DNA of 64,000 bases from Gammaproteobacteria bacterium (GCA_947455595.1 CANGOP010000010.1:1-64000); one strand, 5' to 3'. Positions 9,601 to 19,394 are shown, counted from the stretch's first letter. The notes: a model not told the origin generated them from the letters alone. A program made the numbers and translations.

Positions 9601-12600
9601 TAGTGGCCTGTCTGGCTATGGCGATCTGACGATTGAGGCCGGCAGCCGCATTACGGCGGATGCGACCGGTTCGCTGACGCTGAAGTCGGATTCGCGAATC
9701 TTCGAGAACGGCGATCTGATCGCGCCGGGCGGAAACATCAAGATTGATCTCGTCGGGGCGCTCTCTCCACAGGGCTACCGACCGGATCAGGGTATCTGGG
9801 TCGGTCCCGAAGCCACCATCGACGTTTCGGGCGTCTTTTTGCCCACGCCTAACGCAGCGGGACTCGACCTCGGGACCGTATTGCCCGGGGGCACGATCAG
9901 CGTACTCGCCGAAACGGGTTCGCTGTTCCTGATGCCCGGCTCGACGTTACGCGCGGACGGTACGCACGCGGTCGTTGATGTGCGTTTGTCGCCATCGGAT
10001 CTCGCGTACGCGCACATCGACGTCGCCTCATCCGGCGGCACCATCAATCTTGAGGGTGCAGAGGCCTTGCAGGTGGCCGGGACACTGTCCGGTCAAGCGG
10101 GTGTGGGTGGTTCCGTCTCCGGCGCGGCGGCCATGGGAGGAACGCTCAACCTCATTCTGAATGGCGACCTCACGAACAGTGGCGGTCGTGTGGCCGGCGC
10201 CTATCCCACCAATCCGCGTGTGCTCACCGTGACGGTCGGCGACGAAACGCAGATGGTGGAAGAGGGTGCCGCGATACCGGACACCTTGAATGGCGTGGGC
10301 ACAGTATCGGCCGCGACGATCCAAGCCGGTGGCTTTGATCAGGTTGGTCTTGCCGCGGGTACATTGCTGGAGTCCTCGGGCGGTGCCGGCTATCCGGTCG
10401 CGCCGGGAACCGTGGCCTTCGAGTCCGGTGTCACCTTGCATCCTGCGTTGGCGCTGAGTATCGATGCGTCTGAGATCATGGGCCTCGGCGACGGCAAGAT
10501 CACCTTGTCGGCTCCTTACCTGACGATGGGATCCTCGGATCTCGTTGCACAATATTCCAATCCCTACCCTCAGACGGGGCTGGCGACGCTCGACGTCGAA
10601 GCAGGCCGCCTCCTGTCTCTGGTGGGCAATCTGGATCTCAACGGATTTGCGAGCGCTCGACTGGCCTCCGGTGGTGATTTCCGCTTCGTCGGTGTGCAAG
10701 CCGCTGGTGCCGCCACTTGGACCGGACAATTGGTCTCGGCAGCACCGCTGACCCTCGCGGCACAGCAGATTTACCCGGTGACGCTCACCCAGTACGGCAT
10801 CACGGTAGCGCCCAGCGATGGCAGCCTCGGATTGCTGTCCATCGAAGGCGTCTCCGGTACGGCGGCGCCCATTTATTCGGCGGCAGGGCAGTTGACCCTC
10901 TCGGCAGGTCAGATCGACGACGCGGGCACGCTACGCGCACCGTTCGGCACGATCACCTTCAATTCCCCGACCGTGAACCTCTTAGCCGGCAGTGATACCT
11001 CGGTTTCCGGTAATGGGATGACCGTACCGTTCGGTCAAACGCAGAGTGGGCTTTCGTGGGTTTACCCCCTGACCGCTTCCTTCCTGCAAGTCTACGGTAC
11101 GGAATCCGGGGCGATCCTGCCGCCGTCGAAGTCCATTCAGATCAATGCCGCGAATGTGAACTTGCAGAAGGGCGCAACGCTGGACGTATCCGGTGGCGGC
11201 GACCTATTGGCCAGTGAGTTCACCGCCGGGCTCGGTGGAACCCGCGACGTACTCTCGAATGTCGTGAGCCCGGGACTGTTTGCCATCATGCCGGGTGTGC
11301 AGCCACTGGCTGCTCCAATCGATCCGCTGAATTCGCAAGGATTTACGCCGACGGTGGGCTCAAGCGTTTATCTTGCGGGTGGCAATGGACTTCCGCCGGG
11401 CGTCTATACGTTGCTGCCAGCTCGCTATGCGTTGCTGCCAGGCGCGTACCTCGTGCAAGCAGTCAACGGCTACACCGACATCTCACCGGCGGCCGCGCAA
11501 ACGCAGCTGAATGGCGGAACCGTCATGGCCGGTTATCGGACATGGGGCGGTTCGGACCTTGGCGCGACCCGTTACTCCGGTTTCCTCGTCACGCCCGGTA
11601 GTTACGCGCTCAAGCTGGCGACCTACACCACGACCTCTGCGAACACTTTCTTCGCGAATCAAGCGGCGGCCAATGGGAGTGCTGTTCCGCAGTTGCCCAT
11701 CGATGCAGGATCCGTCGCGATTTCGGCAACCACGACCGCCATTTTGGATGCGCAAATCAACGGCACCCACACGGCGCCGGGCTCGAAGGGCAGCTCACTG
11801 GATTTCTCGAGCGCGTTTATTTATGTGGGTGACAGCGCGAATGCCCCCGCCGGCTATGTCGTGCTTGATCCCAATCAGCTGGATAGCATCGGCGCTGATT
11901 CCATCTTGCTGGGTGCGACGCGCACGGGCTCCGCTTCCGGAGCCGTCATCAATCTCGGCGCAGATACCGTCATCGTTGGCGCAGGCAGCCAATTAACGGG
12001 TAATGAAGTGCTGTTGGCAGCCGGCTCCAATGTCACGCTGGAAGCCGGTTCCAGTGTGACCTCCACGGCGGCCAGTTCGACGTCCTTCCAGCCGCTAGTC
12101 GCGCCGTCTGGCGCGAGCTTTATCGGCGTCTCCAATGGCGCGCAGTCGTACAGCTATACCGACGCGGGCTTCATGGGCAATGTCACGGTTGCCCCGGGCG
12201 CTTCCGTCAGTGGCACGGGCACGGTTGCCATGCTCTCCGGTGGCACGTTCGACTTCGAAGGGTCGCTCACCGCGACCGGTGCGCAAGTCATCCTGGGATC
12301 AACGGTCGTTGCCCTGGGTAGCGTACCCGTCGGTTTTGTTGGCCTGTCGCTGACGCCGAGCCTGTTGAGTGGTCTCAACGCGGGCAATCTCGAATTGCTC
12401 TCGTCCAGCGAAATCCAGATCTTCGGGCAAGCGGACCTTGCGCTCTCGAACCTCGAATTAAAAGCGCCAGGCTTGTTGGCGGCCACGGCAGATGCCGCGC
12501 TCAGCATCACGGCGAGCACGGTCTCGCTGGGTTCGTCGACCCGCAGTGGTGGCGTCCCCTTCACGATGCCGGGCACGGGCAGCGTCACGGTTAACGCCGA

Positions 12601-15600
12601 CAAAATCCTCCTCGGCGGCGGCGATTTTGTATTCGATGGCTTGGCCAGCACGAACCTGAATGCGACGCATGCGGTGGTCGCGACCGGCACGGGCGTCGTG
12701 GCCGCCTCCGGCGACCTCACGCTCGCAATGCCCGAACTCATCGCAGCAGGTCCCATCGACATGCGTCTGGTCGCGGCCGGGGCGCTCAATGCGGTGTCCT
12801 CTGGTTCGATCGATCCGACGATCGCGGCAGCCGCTGGCGCAGCGCTGCATCTGGAGGGTTCCTCGGTCACGCTGGCCACGGCGGTGCGCGCACCCTCGGG
12901 CACGCTTGAGATCACGGCGAACGCAGGTTCGGTCACGCTGGGTTCCGGCGCACTCGTCGATGTGTCTGGTTTCTCTCAGACCTATGCGGGTAAAGCGGTG
13001 AGCGCGGCCGGTGGCAACGTCAGCCTGACCGCAATCGGCGGGGACGTGACGGTGGATTCCGGTGCGACGGTGAATGTGTCGAAAGGCACCGGCCAGGCGG
13101 GCGGCGGACATCTGACGGTGTCTGCGCCGACCGGGAACACGACGTTGAATGGGTCGTTCGACGGCCACGGCCAAACCGCGGCGAATGGCGCTTCCCTCAG
13201 CATCGATGCGATGGGCGTTGATTTCGCAACCGTCTTGGCTCTCAACAATCAGGCGGGCTTCACGGGTAACGTGGCGGTGCGCCAGCGCGGCGTCGGTGAC
13301 CTGACGTTGGCGAGCGGTACCACGCTGACCGCCTCAGCCGTGACGCTGGAGGCAGACCAGGGCGGTGTGGATATCGCCGGTACGATCGACTCACGCAGCG
13401 CGACCGGTGGAAATGTCTTGATTGCAGCTGCCGGTGATGTGCATGTGGAAGGCCAAATCTTAGCGGATGCCACCGCCTACGACACCCGCGGCGGCCAAGT
13501 GGCTCTTGAGACATCGGCAGGCGGCCTCTATCTAGCCCCGTCCGCCACGATTTCGGTGGGTGGAAAAGGCGGCACTGCGACCGGGTCGCTCTGGTTGCGT
13601 CTGCCGGCCGATGCGGCGAATTCCGTCCTGACAGCCCCGGCAGGTTCCGCGCAGCTACAATTGGATGGTGCCATCAACGGCGCTGGCCACACCGTTGTGG
13701 AGGGATATCGCACGTACGATACCCAGGGCACCGTGTTTGCCGGCTATGCCAATGGCGGTGTGATCGACTGGAATGTCGTCACACCCGATCCGTCGAACCC
13801 CATTTGGGCTGATGCGGCTGCATTCGGTGCGAACGCCGCCGCGATTGCGCAGGCCCTAGGCAAGGGTAGTGATCCGGGCTTCGCGGTTCTGCCGGGCGTC
13901 GAGATCACGGCAAACGGCGATCTGAATCTCTACACCACGTGGGACTTCTCGTCGCAGAACGTTGGGCCAAATGGCTACACGTGGCGCTTCGGCGCGAATG
14001 GCGACTTACCCGGCATTTTGACCTTGCGAGCGACAGGTTCACTGAACCTCTGGGGCTCTTTGTCGGACGGCTTTGCCGGCACCTCGATCTATGGTGGCTA
14101 TGCGCTCGCCAATGGGTCGGGACCATCGTGGTCCTATCGTCTGGTCGGCGGCGCCGACTTGGCCGCGAGTGCGGCCTTGGCCGTGCAGTCGTCTGCAGCG
14201 CTGGCGACGGCGGGGCTCACCGGCGATGTGTATATCGCGCCCGGCTTACTGCTGGATCCCAACAATCCCTTCGGGATGTGCACGCCGGTTTGCGGACCGA
14301 CCGTTGTACGAACGGGGACGGGATTCATCGACCTTGCGGCGGGCCGTGACGTCGTGCTCGGTAATCAGGCGTCCGTGGTTTACACCGCGGGTACCGGTGA
14401 TCTGCGAGGGTTACCTCTCTACGACACCGACTCGAATTTCCTCGGTCTTGCGTATCCCACCGGTGGCGGCAACGTCACGGTGAGCGCGGGCCGTGACGTC
14501 GTCGGCGCACCGTCCGATCAGCTGTATACCGATTGGCTCTGGCGTGCAGGCACCAATGCGTCCTCGCCAAGCGGCTATAACCCGAGCGCCTGGACCGTGA
14601 ATTTTGGTCTCTTCGAGCAGGGCTTCGGCGCACTGGGCGGTGGCGATCTGCGCATCACAGCGGGCCGTGATCTGTTGGACGTTGGCGCCAATGTCCCGTC
14701 CATCGGCATCCCCGTGGGCGATGGTACCCAGGCGGGCACCCAGACGCTGAGAATGAACTCGGGCCTGTTGAGCGTTCAGGCGGGTCGCGATATCGCCGGG
14801 GGTTCCTACCTCGGTATGGGTATCGGTGGCGACATCTCCGCGGGCGGCAGCTTACGAGATGGCTCATGGATGTTCGTCTTCCTGCAGGGATTCCTGCAAC
14901 CGATCGCGCCGCGCGCACCCGTGCTCGCCCTGGCCGACGGCACGCTCAACGTCACGGCGCAGCAGAATTTAGCGATCGATACGGTCGTGAACCCCACGCT
15001 TCTGCCGCGCTCCAGTCTGCAGATGTATGACCCGGGTCAGGAGTATTACTCCACGTATGGCGATAGCGGAGCCGTTCACCTGGTTGCTGCCGGCGGCGAT
15101 GTGACGCTGGAGAATGCGACGCAGCCGGCTGATTCGGTCGCCTTCGGATCAGTCAACTTGCCGATCGGTGCAGCCAGCTACCTCGCCACCTACTGGGGTC
15201 CGACCTTGCGCGCCTATCCGCCGAATGTGGATGCGATTGCGCTGTCCGGCTCCGTCAACGTACAGGGCAGCATGGATCTGTGGCCGTCGACACGCGGCAC
15301 ACTCAATCTGCTGGCGAACGACAACGTCAATATTGCGACGCCGTACGGCCGGAACGTGATCAATATCGTTCAGTCGGATATGTCACCGTCACTGCTGGGG
15401 ACTCCGGATGCCCCCGCGACGTCGACCTATTACCTGCAAATCTTCGATACGCCGAACACCTATCTGCCACTCGAACATGCACCGACCCCGACGCATATCG
15501 ATGTGGCGGGTAATGTCGACCCCGTACCCAATTTGGTCGTCGCGTTGAATGGCGACATCGTCATGCAGCCGGGCGATACCGGTAGCCACGTCTCGATTCA

Positions 15601-17158
15601 AAGCGCGAAGCCGATTGATGTCATCGCAGGCCACGACATCGTTGATCTGGGACTCGCTGCACAGAACCTGGATGCCGGTAGCGTTGATCTGATTCAGGCC
15701 GGACATGACATTCGGTATGGGCTCAGTCGCGATCCGGGCTCGGGCCTACTGAATCCAAATGAACGCACTATTGATATTGCCGGACCGGGCGCGCTGTTGA
15801 TGGTCGCCGGGCACACCGTCGACCTCGGCACGTCGGGGGGTGTGACCACCTCGGGAGCACTCTCCAACCCGGGCCTGCCTAGCCAAGGCGCGGATCTGTC
15901 GATCCTCGCCGGCGTCGGTGCGCAGATGCAAAGCGCCAGCTTCTTCAAGACCTACGTGGCCGATACGAGTTTCGATGCCGGCACGCTGGAAGCTTACGTT
16001 CAGTCGACGCTGAACTTGCCAACCAAGCCTGATTTGGCGACGGCGTTGGCCGAATATTTAGCCCTGTCGGATTCGCAGCAGTACGGCCTCGCTGCCGCGG
16101 CACCGGGTACCGCCTACGGTGCCTGGCTGATCGGCTACGTGAATGCGCTGACCGGATCACAAACCACCGACAAGACGGCGGCAGTGAGCGCCTACGCGGC
16201 GCTGACCCCGGCGCAGCAACTCGGGCTCGTCGAGCAAATCTTTGCGTCCGAATTGCGCGCAGGTGGCCGAACTGCGGCGGCGCCGGGTAAGACTCATAAT
16301 GATTACTCGCGTGCCTTTACGGCATTGACGACGCTGTTCCCTGGCTCCGATACCCGTCAGGGTTCCGCAACCTCCACCTACGCTGGGGATCTACTGCTCT
16401 ACTTCAGCCGCGTCTATACGCTGCAGGGCGGGGACATCAACCTCTACGCGCCGGGCGGAGAAATCAACGTCGGACTCGCGGCAGCACCGTCTTCCTTCGG
16501 TGTATTCAAGGATCCTTCGCAGCTCGGCATCGTCGCTGAAAGTACGGGGTCCGTGACCTTGGTGGCCAACACCGACGTCCAGGTGAATCAGTCGCGCATC
16601 TTCGCAGCCAATGGCGGCAACATTCTCATCTGGTCGACGACCTCGGATATCGACGCCGGTCGCGGCGCGAAGACGGCCATCTCGGCGCCGCCACCCGTGA
16701 TCACCGTCGATGCCAATGGCCAAGTCACGCAAGTGTTCCCGGCCGCGCTCACCGGCTCGGGTATTCAGGCCTTGGCAACGACAGAGGGTGTCAGCCCAGG
16801 CGATGTAGACTTGTTTGCGCCGCACGGCGTCGTGAACGCCAATGACGCCGGCATCGTCGCCGGTAACATCACCATTGGCGCAACCGCGGTTCTGGGTGCT
16901 AACAACATCAGCTTCAGCGGCACGTCCGTGGGTGTGCCCGTTGCCGTGACAGGTCTGGCAGCCGGCATGACCGGCGCATCGACGTCGGGTGCTGCCGCCT
17001 CCAGTAGCGCCACTGCCTCCACGGATTCCAGTGAACGCAGCCAAAAGAACCAAGTCGCCGACCTGCCGGTGGGCATGTTGGATGTCGCCGTGGTCAGCCT
17101 CGGCGAAGACGACTGTAAACAGGACGACGCAGAGTGCCTGCGTCGCCAGAAACATTGA
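6632..17158 (+). CDS. Filamentous-haemagglutinin-type adhesin (TpsA exoprotein), HMW1-like C-terminus
   Basis: This 3,508-residue exoprotein is the partner of the upstream TpsB. It has an extended signal peptide (about 38 residues, ending VLAA), then the TPS secretion domain (about 40-300) with the conserved NQNGFLFGQGSSINVGGLV element, then a very long beta-helix-like repeat region rich in G, S, T, A, V. Repeats of the AGRDVV/AGHDIV type at about residues 2570-3030 are characteristic of FhaB/HecA-like helices. Apart from Cys5 in the signal, cysteines occur only as close pairs: 54/59, 897/903, 2550/2554 and 3495/3502. The last pair, in the final 14 residues, matches the C-terminal disulfide loop by which HMW1 adhesins stay tethered to their transporter. 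Secreted as a surface fibre, probably for adhesion. No toxin domain is visible at the C-terminus. Confidence 0.93.
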   Translation: MNRHCTSARTQATSRILRRAIRAVMAVSMVGQATVLAATPVGYVPPAQPLPVPCAAGTCGSVIPGWAPNGGATLTMPSPTSMTVNQSVQNVLLNWSSFNIDKGYSVNFVQPNSSSIAVNQIWQQDPSQIWGSLTANGTVYLLNQNGFLFGQGSSINVGGLVASSLALNPLAGPNAFGLAGVASQGLPAFDYYTQINADGTITTLPSGDITIQNGASITTKGGQILMFAPNISNAGSLSSPDGQTILGAGQRAFLLASTDPTLRGLLIAVSDGGTVTNAGAADGLGGIGSISAARGNVTLAGLAVNQNGRVSATTTVRTNGSIRLQAGDTPNSQLNQGGVLQTDREGTVTLGANSVTDVSLEGSSSDKTVDANAQPKSRIDIVGGSIDLLQNARLSATSGNISLKAILSPFGLLPGMPPDVGHIFMADGATIDVSGAVVQQSVSDNALEVQLRGSEFANSPQQRNGALRGQTVWVDQRLHGTNPDGSTWIGTPIADLTGDAATVQRDVYQRNLTGGTVSMSTSGAFIESAGATIDISGGAIEWQDGYVKTSTLLGSNGVAYDIGSADPNRSYAGTLDSISATDPHWGTAVSAASFGRNPKGVWTPGYVEGKDAGTVSIIAPQVILDGVVNGSVQVGALQRYAPTAVPTGMLYRWSDQVPLGGQLILGNGGAVGDLSQSEYLGNVTFAAGSVLPTLTNADGGAFNPRTDLLPVDFTSRINPALLGSGGVSRLAVYSTGVIDVPASVTLNPGLGGAITLAAGRIDLGGTLEVPAGTVSLIAAPTGFSGDPGLYLESGAKIDVSGVWVNDSNAVSDGRGAPLLIDGGSISLNAQWGTLALPSGAVIAANGGAQRTSAGGLVAGKGGNIKLVGTGTNVLGADFQGFSLTKGGSLSLSLPSICIGAQICADPIATQLTTSLFTDHGFSNFAITANGGSLTVESGTDLTLLQKNWSLASGAATAPSATSLSGLVTTTTLPDGKRGPINLTLSSFAPNSGLSGYGDLTIEAGSRITADATGSLTLKSDSRIFENGDLIAPGGNIKIDLVGALSPQGYRPDQGIWVGPEATIDVSGVFLPTPNAAGLDLGTVLPGGTISVLAETGSLFLMPGSTLRADGTHAVVDVRLSPSDLAYAHIDVASSGGTINLEGAEALQVAGTLSGQAGVGGSVSGAAAMGGTLNLILNGDLTNSGGRVAGAYPTNPRVLTVTVGDETQMVEEGAAIPDTLNGVGTVSAATIQAGGFDQVGLAAGTLLESSGGAGYPVAPGTVAFESGVTLHPALALSIDASEIMGLGDGKITLSAPYLTMGSSDLVAQYSNPYPQTGLATLDVEAGRLLSLVGNLDLNGFASARLASGGDFRFVGVQAAGAATWTGQLVSAAPLTLAAQQIYPVTLTQYGITVAPSDGSLGLLSIEGVSGTAAPIYSAAGQLTLSAGQIDDAGTLRAPFGTITFNSPTVNLLAGSDTSVSGNGMTVPFGQTQSGLSWVYPLTASFLQVYGTESGAILPPSKSIQINAANVNLQKGATLDVSGGGDLLASEFTAGLGGTRDVLSNVVSPGLFAIMPGVQPLAAPIDPLNSQGFTPTVGSSVYLAGGNGLPPGVYTLLPARYALLPGAYLVQAVNGYTDISPAAAQTQLNGGTVMAGYRTWGGSDLGATRYSGFLVTPGSYALKLATYTTTSANTFFANQAAANGSAVPQLPIDAGSVAISATTTAILDAQINGTHTAPGSKGSSLDFSSAFIYVGDSANAPAGYVVLDPNQLDSIGADSILLGATRTGSASGAVINLGADTVIVGAGSQLTGNEVLLAAGSNVTLEAGSSVTSTAASSTSFQPLVAPSGASFIGVSNGAQSYSYTDAGFMGNVTVAPGASVSGTGTVAMLSGGTFDFEGSLTATGAQVILGSTVVALGSVPVGFVGLSLTPSLLSGLNAGNLELLSSSEIQIFGQADLALSNLELKAPGLLAATADAALSITASTVSLGSSTRSGGVPFTMPGTGSVTVNADKILLGGGDFVFDGLASTNLNATHAVVATGTGVVAASGDLTLAMPELIAAGPIDMRLVAAGALNAVSSGSIDPTIAAAAGAALHLEGSSVTLATAVRAPSGTLEITANAGSVTLGSGALVDVSGFSQTYAGKAVSAAGGNVSLTAIGGDVTVDSGATVNVSKGTGQAGGGHLTVSAPTGNTTLNGSFDGHGQTAANGASLSIDAMGVDFATVLALNNQAGFTGNVAVRQRGVGDLTLASGTTLTASAVTLEADQGGVDIAGTIDSRSATGGNVLIAAAGDVHVEGQILADATAYDTRGGQVALETSAGGLYLAPSATISVGGKGGTATGSLWLRLPADAANSVLTAPAGSAQLQLDGAINGAGHTVVEGYRTYDTQGTVFAGYANGGVIDWNVVTPDPSNPIWADAAAFGANAAAIAQALGKGSDPGFAVLPGVEITANGDLNLYTTWDFSSQNVGPNGYTWRFGANGDLPGILTLRATGSLNLWGSLSDGFAGTSIYGGYALANGSGPSWSYRLVGGADLAASAALAVQSSAALATAGLTGDVYIAPGLLLDPNNPFGMCTPVCGPTVVRTGTGFIDLAAGRDVVLGNQASVVYTAGTGDLRGLPLYDTDSNFLGLAYPTGGGNVTVSAGRDVVGAPSDQLYTDWLWRAGTNASSPSGYNPSAWTVNFGLFEQGFGALGGGDLRITAGRDLLDVGANVPSIGIPVGDGTQAGTQTLRMNSGLLSVQAGRDIAGGSYLGMGIGGDISAGGSLRDGSWMFVFLQGFLQPIAPRAPVLALADGTLNVTAQQNLAIDTVVNPTLLPRSSLQMYDPGQEYYSTYGDSGAVHLVAAGGDVTLENATQPADSVAFGSVNLPIGAASYLATYWGPTLRAYPPNVDAIALSGSVNVQGSMDLWPSTRGTLNLLANDNVNIATPYGRNVINIVQSDMSPSLLGTPDAPATSTYYLQIFDTPNTYLPLEHAPTPTHIDVAGNVDPVPNLVVALNGDIVMQPGDTGSHVSIQSAKPIDVIAGHDIVDLGLAAQNLDAGSVDLIQAGHDIRYGLSRDPGSGLLNPNERTIDIAGPGALLMVAGHTVDLGTSGGVTTSGALSNPGLPSQGADLSILAGVGAQMQSASFFKTYVADTSFDAGTLEAYVQSTLNLPTKPDLATALAEYLALSDSQQYGLAAAAPGTAYGAWLIGYVNALTGSQTTDKTAAVSAYAALTPAQQLGLVEQIFASELRAGGRTAAAPGKTHNDYSRAFTALTTLFPGSDTRQGSATSTYAGDLLLYFSRVYTLQGGDINLYAPGGEINVGLAAAPSSFGVFKDPSQLGIVAESTGSVTLVANTDVQVNQSRIFAANGGNILIWSTTSDIDAGRGAKTAISAPPPVITVDANGQVTQVFPAALTGSGIQALATTEGVSPGDVDLFAPHGVVNANDAGIVAGNITIGATAVLGANNISFSGTSVGVPVAVTGLAAGMTGASTSGAAASSSATASTDSSERSQKNQVADLPVGMLDVAVVSLGEDDCKQDDAECLRRQKH

Positions 17159-17235
17159 TCGCCAACCTTCTCACTAACTATTCCGCCACCGAAGGTGTCG
17201 ACCGTCAGGACGACCCCGAGAATTGAGGACCCGAG

Positions 17236-18960
17236 ATGAAGAAAATACTGAGCCTTCTCGCCGTCGGCCTAGCTCTGATGCCCGGCCTTGCCGCCGCGTC
17301 GTGGTGGAGTAACGACTGGAAGTTCCGCAAGGAAATCACCTTCGACCTGGCCGCGACCGGTGCAGATATCGCCGCCGGCGTCGGTGATGTGCCGGTGCTC
17401 TTACGGCTTTCGACGGCCAACTTCTCGTATTTTGCGGATACGAAGCCGGATGGCAGTGACTTCCGTTTGATCGGTGAAGACGACAAGACGCCGATCAAGT
17501 ATCACGTCGAAAAGTTCGATCCGCAGCTGCAGATCGCCTACATCTGGGTGCGCCTGCCGAAAATTGCCGGCAGCAAGCAGGGCAAGGCCTATCTGTATTA
17601 CGGCAACGCGGATGCACCATCGGGTGGCGACGCGCCGGGCACTTACGATGCTGACCAGATTCTGGCGCTGCACTTTGGCGGCAATGGGCTGCCGGAAGAC
17701 GCCACCGGTTATCACAACAATGCATCGGCTGCGACGGCCACCGCCGTGCCCGCCTCATTCGCGGGTGGCGGCGTCTCCACGGGCGCCGGTCGTTCCATCA
17801 AGGTCGGGCCCTCGCCGTCGCTGGCGATGACCGGGTCAAAAGGCTACACCGCCTCCGCCTGGGCCAAAATCGACAGCGCGCAACCCAACAGCGTCTTGGT
17901 GGCCGTCAACGAAGGCGCGCAAAGCTTCACGCTCGGTCTGAACGGCACGAAGCCCTACGCGCAGGTGGGTGCGACCACCGTGACGGGTACGACGGATGTG
18001 GCCGTGGGTGAGTGGCACTTCATTGCCACGACGGCGGTCGGCGGACAGCTCTTTCTCTATGTTGACGGTGTCGAGGTGGGTCAATCCAAGGCGGTCGTGC
18101 CTGACCTCAATGGTGTCGTGACCATCGGTGCCGACGCGACCGGTGCCCGCGCCTTCACCGGCGAAATCGACGAGGTGGGGCTGACCAAAGCGCCACGCTC
18201 TGCCGAATGGATCAAAGCGATGGCGCGCGGAGGTATCGACAGCAGTTTCATCGCGTACGGTGCGGATGGTCAGAAAGAATCGAGCGGCGGATCGTATTTC
18301 GTCACGATCGCGAAAAACCTCACGGCCGACGGCTGGTTCGTCATCGGTCTATGCTTCTTCATGTTGATCTGCGCGATCATCGTGATGGTGATGAAAGCCG
18401 TTCTGCTCGGCTCGGTCGAGAAGGGCAATGCGGCCTTCCGCAAGGTCTATGCGGAAGCCACCGACGTGACCGGTATCGATAACTCTTCCGATGCCGCCTT
18501 CACGTCCAGCACCCTGCGTGAGCTCTACGACATCGGGACGATCGAGCTGTACAAGCGTGTACCGCGGCACGCGCCGGCTGGCACCCGCATTTCCGAGCCG
18601 ATGTTAGAAGCGATTCGTGCGTCGATGGATGCTGCCCAAGCTCGCTTGCAGCAGAAGTTGTCCGCACGCATGGTCCTGTTGACGATTGCGATCTCCGGTG
18701 GCCCCTTCCTCGGCCTGTTAGGCACCGTCATCGGCGTGATGATCACCTTCGCTGCAATTGCCGCATCGGGTGACGTCAACGTCAATGCGATTGCGCCGGG
18801 TACTGCGGCGGCACTCGCTGCAACGGTGGCCGGTCTGCTCGTGGCGATCCCGTGCCTGTTCGGCTACAACTGGCTGAATACGCGCATCAAGTCCATTACC
18901 ACTGAAAACCGAGTGTTCACCGACGAAGTGATCACCCGCATCGCTGAACAGCTGTCGTAA
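17236..18960 (+). CDS. Hybrid DUF2341-LamG-ExbB/TolQ/MotA proton-channel protein
   Basis: This 574-residue protein joins an exported sensor-like half to an ExbB half. It has a signal peptide (to about residue 21), a DUF2341 segment (WWSNDWKFRKEI onward, about 22-130), a LamG/concanavalin-like fold (about 150-335, with the ELLFLY-type strand QLFLYVDGVEVG and GEIDEVGL), then three membrane spans at about 367-388, 479-508 and 523-544. The last two carry the MotA/TolQ/ExbB signature (GPFLGLLGTVIGVM and GTAAALAATVAGLLVAIP). ExbB pentamers with ExbD form the proton channel that drives TonB. The exbD and tonB genes follow directly, so this is a dedicated motor subunit with an added periplasmic carbohydrate- or protein-binding head. 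It follows tpsA by 77 bases with no visible terminator between them. Confidence 0.88.
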   Translation: MKKILSLLAVGLALMPGLAAASWWSNDWKFRKEITFDLAATGADIAAGVGDVPVLLRLSTANFSYFADTKPDGSDFRLIGEDDKTPIKYHVEKFDPQLQIAYIWVRLPKIAGSKQGKAYLYYGNADAPSGGDAPGTYDADQILALHFGGNGLPEDATGYHNNASAATATAVPASFAGGGVSTGAGRSIKVGPSPSLAMTGSKGYTASAWAKIDSAQPNSVLVAVNEGAQSFTLGLNGTKPYAQVGATTVTGTTDVAVGEWHFIATTAVGGQLFLYVDGVEVGQSKAVVPDLNGVVTIGADATGARAFTGEIDEVGLTKAPRSAEWIKAMARGGIDSSFIAYGADGQKESSGGSYFVTIAKNLTADGWFVIGLCFFMLICAIIVMVMKAVLLGSVEKGNAAFRKVYAEATDVTGIDNSSDAAFTSSTLRELYDIGTIELYKRVPRHAPAGTRISEPMLEAIRASMDAAQARLQQKLSARMVLLTIAISGGPFLGLLGTVIGVMITFAAIAASGDVNVNAIAPGTAAALAATVAGLLVAIPCLFGYNWLNTRIKSITTENRVFTDEVITRIAEQLS

Positions 18961-18976
18961 GCGGGAGCAATCAATC

Positions 18977-19390
18977 ATGGCTGGATCGATCGACAGCGGC
19001 GAGAAAGACGTCTACGACGATATCAACATCACACCGATGCTGGATCTCGCGTACGTACTCATGGTGATCTTCATCATCATGTGCACGGCAACGGTACAGG
19101 GCATCAAGGTCAACCTGCCTAAGGCAAGTCAGGCGCCGACGCTCGCGAAGCCGCAAACGAAGGCGATCACCATCACGGCAGACGGAACGATTTTCTTGGA
19201 CACGTTCCCCGTGAGCCTGCCGCAGCTCGAGTCGCTGTTGCGTCAGTACAAGGGCGCGAATCCTAATCTGCCGGTCATCATCAAAGCGGATGGCGGTTTG
19301 CAGTATCAGCGGATCGTCGATGTCTTGGATCTCGTGAACCGATTGGAAATCTCGCAACTCGGATTGGTCACCCAGCGCGTGGTGAAATAA
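18977..19390 (+). CDS. exbD: ExbD-type biopolymer transport protein
   Basis: This 137-residue protein has the ExbD layout: a short cytoplasmic start, one membrane span at about residues 24-44 starting INITPMLDLAYVL, and a periplasmic domain. The aspartate in ITPMLD is the protonatable residue needed for proton flow. It sits 16 bases after the ExbB-like gene, with GGGAG as ribosome site, and four bases before tonB. It should form the stator and proton path with the hybrid ExbB. Confidence 0.92.
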   Translation: MAGSIDSGEKDVYDDINITPMLDLAYVLMVIFIIMCTATVQGIKVNLPKASQAPTLAKPQTKAITITADGTIFLDTFPVSLPQLESLLRQYKGANPNLPVIIKADGGLQYQRIVDVLDLVNRLEISQLGLVTQRVVK

Positions 19391-19394
19391 TCCT

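Noticed and set aside
10028-10729. A 233-codon minus-strand open frame inside the adhesin gene, and other long frames opposite or out of phase with it
   Set aside because: They are shadows of the GC-rich adhesin frame, have Arg/Gly-rich meaningless composition, and no ribosome site or family similarity.
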